A stretch of 64,000 nucleotides of DNA from Prunella strophiata (Eukaryota > Chordata > Aves > Passeriformes > Prunellidae), in the NCBI GenBank assembly GCA_036583965.1, contig JAZBQD010000014.1, positions 39,046,990-39,110,989 on the forward strand, written 5' to 3'. Positions 10,426-21,012 of this stretch are shown one piece after another. The notes beneath the pieces are model-generated. The model worked only from the letters and a program-made list of their open reading frames with translations. It had not been told where the DNA came from and ran no database searches. Positions within the stretch are counted from its first letter, which is position 1. Every line of letters starts with the position of its first letter. A program made the translations under genes and the position numbers.

Positions 10426-11452
10426 CATGGTGTTCATTCTTACATTGTGACTGATGGGTAATGAGGAAAGATTCAATTCTTTCAAAATAATGTTACAGGG
10501 CAAGTGGAATTAGTAGAAACTAAGCAAAAATCTGGATTATTTTTGTTCAGATAAATTTATGATTAATTTCTAGGTACCTTTCTGTATGTTTTAAAAGACT
10601 TTTATCAATAAAGACTTACTTATTAATGGCATAAGAGTGGTGTCAGTCATTTTTGTTTCCATAGAAAACTCCTGGCTCTAAGAAAGCCAATTCCCTGGCT
10701 TCCTATTATCCAGATGATAAGGACTGTTCATTTGGTTTACTACTGCTTGTGCTGATATGTTTGTATCTATAACTATACAACGTATCTTTGTCTTTCTTCC
10801 CTTTTGCAAAATGAAAGTACCTTTTTCATGTTGATTTCTTTCTTCTGATTACCAGCTGAATGAAGTGAAAGATCAGCTTTCATATTTTTTTCCCAAAATA
10901 ATAGTAAGTCTTAAAAAAAAAAAAAAAAAAATCAAGTACAAGTCTACAAGAAGGTTACAAAAGAAAAAGAATAGTATCTATCCCCTATCTTTGGTGTTCT
11001 AAAACAGGGAGATCACTAAGTAGGGAGTGGGTTGCTGGAAGTGTTGCAAGGCATAAGTGTTACACACCCAGCCTTTCCTATTTCAATGCCCATTATAATG
11101 ACTATGTTACAAGTTTCTTGATTATACGCAGTGCAGTGAATGACATAAACCTGATTTGGAGCTCTTCTTGACCCAGTCACCCTTACTTAGCAACTCAAAC
11201 AAACTATTAGTAGGTTAGGAAAAAAGAAAACAGTAATTAAAAGTTGCATCGTTAATCTGTGTCCCCTTTGTGTTACAGCAGTTTTTCACTAGACCTGGGA
11301 CTGTGAAGGGATTACAAAGAAGATGATTAGTCAAATCCTTTTTAAGGTTAATGTGATTTTTTTTTTCCCCCAGGCAAAAGTGGAAAGACCATGGCAATAG
11401 AAAGTAAGTGGTCAAGGCAGTGTCTTCTCCCTTCAAAAGACCCAACTGCTGA

Positions 11453-11460
11453 TGAGGTAG
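11453..11460 (-). promoter_or_regulatory. let-7 seed match (8mer), first after the stop
   Basis: TGAGGTAG on the plus strand is CTACCTCA in the mRNA, the only full 8mer of the seven. It begins 20 nt after the stop codon, the position I recall for the first conserved let-7 site of mammalian HMGA2. Confidence 0.88.
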
Positions 11461-11480
11461 AAATTGCATGGTGTGATCTC

Positions 11481-11528
11481 CTAGTCTTCTTCTGCAGACT
11501 CTTGTGAGGACGTTTCTTCAGTCTCTTC
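11481..11528 (-). CDS. HMGA2: HMGA2 exon 5: acidic C-terminal tail and stop
   Basis: Read on the minus strand this exon encodes EETEETSSQESAEED followed by TAG, exactly the C-terminus I know for vertebrate HMGA2 (architectural chromatin protein that bends AT-rich DNA in the nucleus). The acceptor TTTTCTAG lies immediately upstream (AG at 11529-11530), and the exon starts in phase 0. The tail is acidic, with serines in casein-kinase-2-like contexts (SSQESAEED), and modulates DNA binding and stability in the mammalian protein. The exon is 48 bp of coding sequence with no odd residues. The AT-hook exons are not in the window. Loss of this exon and the 3' UTR, as in mammalian 12q15 rearrangements, would remove let-7 control. 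Confidence 0.97.
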   Translation of the reverse strand, partial: EETEETSSQESAEED

Positions 11529-14500
11529 CTAGAAAACACAAATAGGAATGATAAAATACCATGGTGACCATTCATCTCAGGCTGCCAGTTCAGCTGTCCC
11601 CCACGCAGCTGACAATTACCTCTAGAGCTAACAAAATGCCCTTTACAGTTCCTGTGACGTCTCAAGAAGCCACCCTGGAGAGGAAGGGAAGGTACCCTGC
11701 CCTCTGATCCCCCCACCTTGCCTTGCCAAGTTTTTCTTCTACTCCAGGAGATGTCAAGAAAAAGCATTCTGTGCCAGTGCTTTGTCACAGGCCTCTCATG
11801 AGAGACATGGGCAGCAAGAAAATGGAAAGCATTTTGAGCACATATCCCATTCTAAGCAGCTGCTCTGGGAAGCCTTCTCCTCCTCATTGGCCCCAGTGCT
11901 GCTCCAGTGTTTGCCTTCAGCAAGCCTGACCAAATGTGATGTTCTTATTCTGCTTTTTAAACAAACGTTCAGTACCTTTCAGGACATGGGTGGTGAACTG
12001 GGGGCAACTAACATTTCTAATAAAAGGAGCTGTCAATGAAAAGCTGTTTTTTAACAAACACTGAACATCATCGCCTAAGACAGCACGTGAAAAAGATCTA
12101 GGAAGAAGAGGAATTCACCCCCTCAGCCAACTGAGACCTTTGAAGAATGACCAGCTTAAAACAGCTTATAACAGTCTTCATACTTTAATAGATTTGATTT
12201 TCCACATGGCTTCATTTTGTCTGGGTGGCTAACTGACACAATTTATAACTCTCTTCCTTTCCCAGGCCACTACAGTACACCATTCAGCAAAGCTTGCCTT
12301 AAAGCTTGCCTGCCTTATACGACCAAACTTCCATTCATTAGTGTTTGAAACACCTCAGCTGTGAAGGGCTCCTAAATGCTACCATGTGTGACACTGCTGC
12401 AGAGGAGCGCCATCAAGGAAAAACACAGTGCTTTAATCACAGGCCACTGCTTACTGCAATCCCCTTTCAAAAGGTTTCGACCTCCCCCTGCACCTCCCTG
12501 CAAGAAAAGGCCAAAAAAAAGCTGTAAATCCAGGGAATAAACATAACTATAAATGAATGGATGACAGCTTAAAAAATATAACCATAGCAGCATCAAGCCA
12601 TGAGATTTCACACTGGTTTTGTTTAGTCTGCTTTGGGTTATGTGGGAAAAGTGAAAAGCATGAAGGAAATGCTCCCCCCCTCTTCCTTCATGCCCCCAGC
12701 CCCTGCTAAAGCTTGGGCCTCAGATATTTAGGCCAGTAGGTTTATACCTCTTGACAAGGAAACAGGCCATGACCCTGGGGTACTCTCTTGAGCACCAGGC
12801 ACAAAGAAAGATATAGCATGATCAAAGCCATGGATAGAGCAGAGAGAGCAAAATCAAGTGTCAGCTGCCCTCTGACCTTGAATTTTCAATTCTTAAATTC
12901 CAGATGACACTGATCTATCGTACAAATGAACAATTTTTTCCTCAAAACAACTACTGTCCACTTGTAGCTGGGTTATAGTCACAGCACTGCAACAAAAATG
13001 ATTCTCAACTCATGAATCGATCAAGCAAATTTTACTCTGTCTCTGGTGGCACTAGGGAAAACTGAGCTCACACTCCATCGAGTCCCATTAATGCATAATG
13101 CCTTTTTCCTGCTTATCTTCTGTGCAGAACAGGACTGTTACAACATTTCAGTCAAGAAGAAAAGTGGTATTTTCAGGCACCTACTGGAGGGCTAATTTAG
13201 GCTGCATGTGGAGAGACACAGCAAAATATGTCGGTTTGAGCCTTGGTAATTCAGAACTCAGAATGACTGCGGCAAACCCCGGTTTTGCCTCCAAGCCAAG
13301 TATTTCTGTTAAAAAATTACTACTGTGAGTTCTGTGCTCTTAACATAATACAGGTAGACGTGTTTTGGTATGATCACATGTTTAATTTCTTACAGCACTG
13401 TGGTCAGCCTCTGATTATCATTTCCTGGAAGACGGCAGCACACGTGTGGGTGCGGAGCGGCAGCTCTCTTTGTTTTATGCTTGGCTTGTCAGGAGACTAC
13501 TGAAACCTGATGAAATCATTTTTCCATGAAGGTAGACTTCCGATCACAAAGCAAGAACGATGGGGGAGAGGCAAAGAATGTGAAAGGACATACTTCAAAG
13601 CTCAGCCAGGGTAGCCACAAGAGAGCTCTTTTAGTTAAAAAGTTGTCCACTCTAGTGATTTTTACTATGAATCTCACAGTATTTCTTTTCCTAGTAACCC
13701 TTGCTGCAGTGACCAAGAAAATTAATGAGAATCTCTTCCTTCATACATTTATATATGTTCATGGAATGAAGGAAGTTTCTCTCACCTGCACATGCATGTG
13801 CAAATATGTGTACCTGTAGTACTGGCAAGGATGAGAAACTAAAAATCAAGTTAATCATAAGCTAATTATTAAAAAAATATTTGAGACTGACAGACTTCAA
13901 AATCACATCAGTGTTGGGAAATACTTTTTTCATGAAGAAAAGCCTTCCAAAGGAATCAGACTTGTTCACTCCTTGCAAAAGCCTAAGGTACCTCAGTCGC
14001 AGGTGAGTGGTTTTAAGCCAACCTATCATGTAAGCTTGTTGTCAAGACACTGATGGAGACATGACTGCGCATCTGAAGCGCTTACAATTCAAACAAAGGG
14101 ATACTACAGATCAGACATACATGCAGGGAGGGACCCAAAGGAAGAAGTGAGTAGAGGTTCTGAAAGACAAAATGCAGATGTATAATGCAGGAACAGAGAG
14201 GGATTTTTTGCACTTGTGAAAAACTGGTTGCAAAGATCAGAAAGTTGTGCAGCTGGGATCCTCAACCCAACCTCTCCCTCTACACCACCCACCACCCCTG
14301 CATGCACACTTTCCAAAAGATGGAGGGTGGGGCAGGCATTTTGAAAACTGTGTAACCTTTGGAAGTTGAAAACTGGCTCTGTGCTGAGTCATTTCAGCCA
14401 GAGATTCGCTGAAGTGCTGGCACTGTCAGGGCACTGGACACCTCAGGGGAAGGATGCTTACCAGTAGTAAGCACCCTCCAGGCACTTGCAAGTCCTCACA

Positions 14501-15959
14501 GACCTGCCAAGGTCAATGGCACAGCCATGTGTCATAGTCCCTGAGTCAAAAGTTGAAGGAGGAATTGGGGCTGGAATTAAATACTTTTTAAATCCAGATG
14601 TGCTTCCAATAAATTTGAAGGGAACAAATTAAGAAGGAAAGCATGGTCATTAGAGCAGACATTAGAAATCCAAATCACTCAAAGTGTGATAGCCATTCAG
14701 AGCATACATTCAGCAACACCATCTCAGGATGCACTCAGCCAAGAAGCAAAAGTTTCAGGTTACACGGCAGCTTTAATTGAGGTTGTTCTCACTTCTGAGG
14801 TGCATTCACTTTAGTTGTGGAGGCAGAATGGTGACATGTGTTAATTGACCATAAATGTGCATCGACCCAGTTTTGCCTTGAACAGCTACTTCCCAGGTTA
14901 TTTGTTTTCTGCTGCAGCAAACTAGTGAGAGGTTGGGCCAGCAGACTGCAAAGAGAAACCTGAGAAAGTTTCAGGCCAGGTTGGATCTGGCTAACAGGGA
15001 AGCCACTGAAGAGCTCAGGGAGCATAGGACAAATACTCAAAGAATGGGGTGGTACTCATATCCATAGCTCAGGCTTTACTCCTGCTGCTACGACAACATC
15101 CCAGGTGACTCCCCATGCATCCATGTATCCACCCTCATACATGTATCTGCAGGGCTGGATTGGCACAGGGACCTGCTGCAGAGGCAGTTTTCACTTGGCA
15201 CATGCTGTCCTTGGTCATCCCCGGGTCCCACATATGGGTATGTTTGTCCTGAGCTGCTGCAGGACACAGCATGATGTTGTATGACAAAGGCAGCACACTG
15301 AGCCATTTCCACCCTTAGCTGCTGTAACTGCCCTGTCCAGTGGGGAGTGACAGGGAGCTGGTGTCTCTCCCAAAGCAGAGCTTCCTCCAAAGCTCATAAA
15401 GGAGCCTTTTCCTGAGGGGCATCACTGGCAAGGGGCTGGCAGATATAAACAGTAGCTTGGACCCTCATCTCTCACTGAGGTTGGCATCCCCCAGGAGAGA
15501 AAGGACAAATACTTTGCCATGACTCACAGGAGGTATCTGCCCTCAGAAGGGCTCCTCTGCAGGGGACTGGTATCACTGTTAGCCCTGATTTAACACCAGT
15601 GAAGGTAACAAAAAAGGAACAGGAGGCAGGACAGCAGGCTTCAGTTAAAAGTGCTGTCTGCAGCCAGTATGTTTATTTGGGCTAGCCGACACAGAATTTT
15701 AAAATATGACAAGCTTGGTGGGATCTGGTTGCTTGGAGATAGCACCCGAGGCTGTTTTAGATGCCCTGAATATCTCATCTGGTAAGATAAGCCAGAAAGG
15801 TGCTGGTCTCCTGTGTCATGCCCTCCTTCTCTGTGTGGATGCCTCTGATCCCCTGGGACACCCAATGGACACAGAACAACTGTGTCAGGATGTGTGGACC
15901 CATGAACCCTCTCCAGAGCTATGAAGCTGAATCTCTGCTTTGAAGTCTCGCTGCTGTGG

Positions 15960-15987
15960 AATGAAGAGAAATGGATGAAGAGAAATG
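15960..15987. repeat. 14-bp tandem duplication
   Basis: ATGAAGAGAAATGG is repeated directly, just upstream of the CR1 copy. Confidence 0.75.
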
Positions 15988-16004
15988 GCCATAAACTAAA
16001 CCAC

Positions 16005-16235
16005 AATAAGTTCCACCTCAACATGAGGAAGAACTTCATTACACTGAGGGTGGCAGAGCACTGGAACAGGCTGCCCAGGGAGGTCATGGGGTCTCCCTCT
16101 CTGGAGACTTTCAAACCCCACCTGGACATGTTCCTGTGTCACCTGCTCTAGGGTGCCCTGCCTTGGCAGAGGGGTTGGACTGGATGATCTGCAGAGCTCC
16201 CTTCCAACACAAATGATTCTATAATTCTGTGATTA
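16005..16235 (+). mobile_element. CR1 LINE 3' end, forward, about 230 bp
   Basis: It starts near AAGTTCCACCTCAACATGAG, contains GAGCACTGGAACAGGCTGCC and GGGGTTGGACTGGATGATCT, and ends with ATGATTCTATAATTCTGTGA. The remnant reading frame is the C-terminal tail of the CR1 polyprotein (NKFHLNMRKNF...HWNRLPREV) and is 5'-truncated, so inactive. Confidence 0.93.
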
Positions 16236-18742
16236 ATTGCTAAACCTCAGAGGTGTTACCATCCAGAATGGAGCTGTGCCACAAATGATTGTATTTAAAT
16301 GTCATAATCTTTTCAGATCAAAGTCACCCCCTGATTCCAAGAGACTTCTTTCCCACAACATCATGTGAAGGTGAAATGCTACCTGCTGCCCAAGACCTCC
16401 ATTTGGTGATCCACATTTGGCTGGTGCAGGCTATTTTTTCTGAAATTACAAGCAACCAGTAGCATCCTAGTGTCCTGAAGAACAGACATACTTAGTTTGG
16501 TCATTGTATGTCCTCTGCGTTCTTTTTTTGGTGGACCCCCACAGACTGATAACAACAAAACCTGATGATGGAACAATTGTTGGGAGAAGCATTCCCCCTT
16601 TTGTAGCAAGGTAGCTGTGGCATTTTTGTAAAAATGTTTGTTCCGTTCTAATACCCTGGCCAAAACTTCAAGGTTAAATGTCTTGGCCCCATGATACTCA
16701 CTGGCAATTCAGTTTTTTCACCTCCTGCTCATGAATTTCTGACCTGCAGATTAAAAAACTAAAACCCATTTTGCAATGAACTGCAGAATCACAGTAATGC
16801 TGCATATGGAGCCTCTGAATTTGCTACAGCTTTTATTTTATAATGAAGTATTAGCTATTGACACAGATTTTGCTTGCTGCTTTCTAAGCCCAAGAGGGTA
16901 TGCTTGAATAGATATGTCAAAAAGAACTGCTGACAAGAGCAACTTGCAAACTGTGGAGCATTGTCTGCTGTTAACATGTCTGAAATCCCCTGGCATGCAA
17001 GCTGATATTGTCAGAGGAGTCCCTGAAATATAGGGATAGGAATAGATGGCTTCTAGAGCAGAGGCCAGGGCCCTGACTCTGCCCAGCTGAGACAGTGCCA
17101 TCCCGACTGCTCCACAGCCAAAGCACCAAACTGCTTTAGAAACTCTTACAGCACTAACAGACACTCAGAGCAGGTTTGCTCTGTGTGAAGCTCAGGGTGG
17201 GATCTGCTGCTTTGAGCTCTGCACTCTCTGCAAAGCACACTAGTGAGGCTCAGTGAACTGGTGTCATTCAGCAGTAAGGCAAAGTTTAACTCCAGAAGCT
17301 GGATTCAGAACTCAAATTGTTGCAGGTATACTTCACACATCACAATGAAAGGCTTTATTAGTGCAGAAGAGATCACCATGACCATATACAGAAGAGGACC
17401 ATACAACCCTTCTAACTGCTGGATTAAAAAATGATTTTAAGGAATTATTTCAGTACAGAAACTCTGTCTCAACACATATAAGTCAACCAGACCACAAGTA
17501 AGCAATTGCTATGCACTGCAACTGCTAGCATGCTAGAAGAAGCACAAATTCTTTAGCTTGGTGCCTAACAGGACAGTTAAAAACTCTGGCTACAGAGCAG
17601 TTCTGAGACCCCCTGCCTCCTCCTACCACTGTTTCTGCAATCATTGACTAAGTCATGGGACAGCCCTGGGAGCAGTGAGCAGGCAGGTTCCTCCCTAAGG
17701 AAGTACAACTTTCACTACTTTAATGACATTAAATATAAACAAAGAGACAAACAGAGATATGCAGCTGATGGGGTAGGTTTGGGGGAAACCAACACTTGCT
17801 TTAAATGTGTAAGTTCCTATTCCCTAGCCTCTAAAAGCCCACTTCATCATGTAAAGATGTTGGCCTTCAAAAGACCACAGATTTGGCCATAGCATGATAG
17901 CATGGCAATATTCACATACCAGCAAGCAGCCTTGCTGAGCTGCTGCTTAACTTTCCCAATGCCCAAGGGTTTGCTGGTCGGCATGCTCTTGGGAGCAGTC
18001 TAAGGGCTATAAAGTATCCCAGAGATCAATATGACTTAGTGATGTCCTCAAAGTTTTCACACTCAGGAAGGCAGTGTATACCAGACAGCAAAAATAAGAC
18101 TTTAATTTTAATAAAATTGCATCCATGTATGCAATAGCACTGGATTGGAAATTCACACATAGACTTGAAATCTCCATGCTCTCGGATTGGAAGCAGGTAT
18201 TTCAAGATGGGTTTCCACCTTCTAGGAAGAAGCACCCTCCCTAAACTTTTGTGTATGTAAGATGCATCTTTGTTCTGTTAAAATCAGTCCAATTTTATAT
18301 AAATAATCAATTATTCTGTGAAAGAAAGGGAGTAGAGAAAATAAAGCCAAAAACTGACACTCTCCTGCAGGTCACCAGCCTGTGGTTTTTTAGCTGCATA
18401 GTCACTAAGCAAATTAAGTGTGTCCTCTCCTTTTACGGCTGGAATAGCACTACTTGACTAGCAAAAAGGCTGCTCATGGGGATTACTGGATAATACACAT
18501 CCTCAGCTGTTGGAGGAAGTGAACTAGCTGAGGCAGCTGAGTGAAGTTGCTGGGGCTGTGCTGGGACTCAGCTGGTAGAGGTCAGAGAGAGTTAACCATC
18601 CTTACAAAGACAGAAACCACTTCTGCAGATCCCCTTCCTCTGCTGGAGGAAGTGTCCTGCCAGACTTGGCCAATGTTTTGGTCCTTAAGCAACATGTTCA
18701 AATAACTGGAGGGGACCAAGACATTGCTTAGGAGGATTCCCA

Positions 18743-18764
18743 CAGGACAGGACAGGACAGGACA
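18743..18764. repeat. (CAGGA)4 microsatellite
   Basis: Four tandem copies plus a partial copy of CAGGA are present. Confidence 0.9.
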
Positions 18765-20100
18765 TTCCTCTTTAAGTTAGAACACCTTACTTAAAATATA
18801 GATTCAAGTAGATTCTTCCTGTTAGATTAAGGGGGAATAGAAAACATTTCTCTATCTCCTAGCTTATCTCCCACATGGAGAACCGTTTGATATAATGGAG
18901 TGATAATGAATTTCTCTGGTTACTTTGAGAGAAAGGGCTTATCTGACACAGAAGTTTTAAATCCAGGAGGGCTCACACTGAGAACTTCCAGAAACAGGAA
19001 TTAGTCTGACTGACATTTAGTTAAAACCTAAATGTACCAGCCTTAGGTTTTGCCTCTCAATTTCTCTTACAGATGATTTTGAATGAACCTCAGCTGTAGG
19101 TGCCCAAGTTTGCTGTGGATTTTAAAGCAGCCTTGAAATTAACTCAGCAATGAGGTTCCTGCAAGGCAGCAAGTCACTCAGTGCCAAAGTCTGTGTGGCT
19201 GAAGCCTTTTGAAATCGAGACTCAGCTGTCTAAGTTACGTCAGGCCAGATTTCTTAAATGCGTTTTGGCATCTGAGTACAGCAAGTGCCTTTTTGACCTA
19301 AGCAGGTCAAAACACTTTGAAAAAATCTGTTCCCCATGTGATTAAAAGGAGACTGAAAATCTTCAGCAAAATCTCAGTACTGGTCAGAAGAATTTTGCAG
19401 GAAACACCATTTAAAGTCTGCAAAGCACAGACCTAAAGTGAAAATGGTGCTTGAAGCAATTGTGGGCGCAACACTGACAGAGATGTATTTTGTCTTGGAG
19501 AGCTTCAACCCTACAATACATAAACATTTCTGGTGGGAAGGAAATAAAATATTAAGAAAAAGAAGGCAGCGGTGCTGTTAGAAACATATACAACTGAGCT
19601 GGACTGACCCCAACTTTCAGAAGCTGCTCTTACAAACCTCCTGTGGATGCTGTAAACTGGAGGAATGGTAAACTGCTCTGCATTCACAGCCAAAATCCAG
19701 ACTGGAGCTTAAGGCAAGCAGAAGCTCTAGTAATAGTCTCTAATCACTAATATTTGTGTCCATAATTAGATGAAAGACCAAAAGAAGGTGGATGCCAACC
19801 TTAAAAATCCTTAAACTTGCCTAGTTCACTGACATGCTGTGGGTGCTGTGTTAGCTCTGCTTTCTTGTGGCACTGGAGATGGAAAAGCCCAAAAGGATAC
19901 TGGAACCCACACAAGTAAACCTGAGCAAATCTGCCTTTCCCCTTGAGCCCTTGAGGTATTTGAAACAGCACCAGTTTCTCTCCATAGTTTATGCTGAGTG
20001 GCAGAGGAAGGATTACAGCAATGGTCTCCCAGAAAAAAGGTAGGGAAACACTACAGAGGCTTTGAAATGGAGGTCAAACCCACATAATCTACCTTTTCCT

Positions 20101-20134
20101 CTTCCCTCCCTCCCCCCCCCCTCCCCCCCCCCCC
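20101..20134 (-). repeat. C-run tract (G-runs in HMGA2 transcript sense)
   Basis: Runs of 10 C's (20112-20121) and 12 C's (20123-20134), preceded by two CCC blocks, occur on the plus strand. In the HMGA2 pre-mRNA these are G-runs able to form a G-quadruplex. The tract sits about 350 bp from the CpG-dense patch. Confidence 0.85.
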
Positions 20135-20477
20135 AAATATAAAGCATGAAGAGGAAAATAAAGTAAGGCCTGTTATATTTCTATTCTCTTTTTTTTTCTC
20201 CCCCTAAAAACGACCACTTGTTACAGACAGGAAGCAACTGCCAAAAGTTGTTCACCTTCAATCCTTTATCACTTAAAAAAACATTGCGGCTCTGACCACG
20301 AAGCCACTGGCAAGAGCAGTTTGGGAAGAGCTATCTATCTACAGCAATAAATAATAAAATAAAGCATCTTCCCTTTTGAATCCCAGCTGAGAGATTTTGC
20401 CAAGTGATCAAACTTGTCTGAACCTCGGAGCAGCAGCTTTGAAGTAATAAGAAAGAGATTGAAAACTTGCAGCCAAG

Positions 20478-20715
20478 AGCCGCACACACCTCATTAGGGT
20501 CCAGCCATGCGGGGAGGCCAAGCAGCAGCCGCCGGGCCCAGCCCCACGTCCCCGCTGGAAAGGGGCTGTGGGAAGGGGAGATAAAAGCGCCTTTCACAGT
20601 GGAAGTGCACTGGTGACATTTTTACGAGCGCCAGCCCCGAGGCTGAGCGGCCCTTGCCACGCCGCCGGCGCAGCCTCGGCAGGGATGGCGCATGGACCCG
20701 GCCGCCGCCATCCCT
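20478..20715. promoter_or_regulatory. Small CpG-rich patch inside HMGA2 intron 4
   Basis: More than 20 CpGs lie in about 240 bp, whereas the surrounding intron is CpG-poor and AT-rich. It contains GCCGCCGGGCCC, CACGCCGCCGGCGCAGCC and CCCGGCCGCCGCC, plus a TATA-like GATAAAAG at 20580-20587. It could be an alternative or non-coding RNA promoter, or the remnant of a GC-rich insertion. No coding sequence is recognisable across it. Confidence 0.5.
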
Positions 20716-20920
20716 GCTCTCCCCTGGCTTTTCTCATCCCTTGTTCTTTTTGTTTCTGAAGGAGTGAGCTTAACATACAGGGCTCTACCTTGCCCTGGCC
20801 ATTCTCAGAAAAGCCCTCCAAAATGAGAAACATATTTCTTAAAGATAGTGAGCCAGGCTCCCTGAGCTGGTTCAGCACAGTTCACATGAGACTTTCTAGT
20901 ATAATTCAGAAAATTATTTC

Positions 20921-21012
20921 TAACAACAACAACGACTACAATAACACACCAAAACAAAAAACAAAACCAAAAAACAAAAACCCCTCAACCAAATCAAAAC
21001 AAAACCAATAAA
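20921..21012. repeat. A/C low-complexity tract
   Basis: AACAACAACAACGACTACAA runs into AAAACAAAAAACAAAACCAA and similar, over about 90 bp. Confidence 0.8.

Larger units (their letters stand above)
8375..11480 (-). other. HMGA2: HMGA2 3' UTR (about 3.1 kb)
   Basis: This region runs from the HMGA2 stop codon (11481-11483) to just past a minus-strand AATAAA (8391-8396). The length of about 3.1 kb is close to that known for mammalian HMGA2. It contains seven let-7 seed matches spread along its length, from 20 nt after the stop to about 380 nt before the cleavage point. It is AT-rich with several U-rich stretches (mRNA sense): about 9607-9640, 10005-10085 and 10913-10930. One short CpG-dense island interrupts it at about 9119-9180. 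A miR-26 seed match (TACTTGA in mRNA sense) lies at 10932-10938. The 3' end is inferred from the poly(A) signal, not observed. Confidence 0.9.

Noticed and set aside
15641..16129. 162-codon minus-strand frame
   Set aside because: Its right end is the antisense of the CR1 copy at 16005-16235; the rest has no recognisable similarity.
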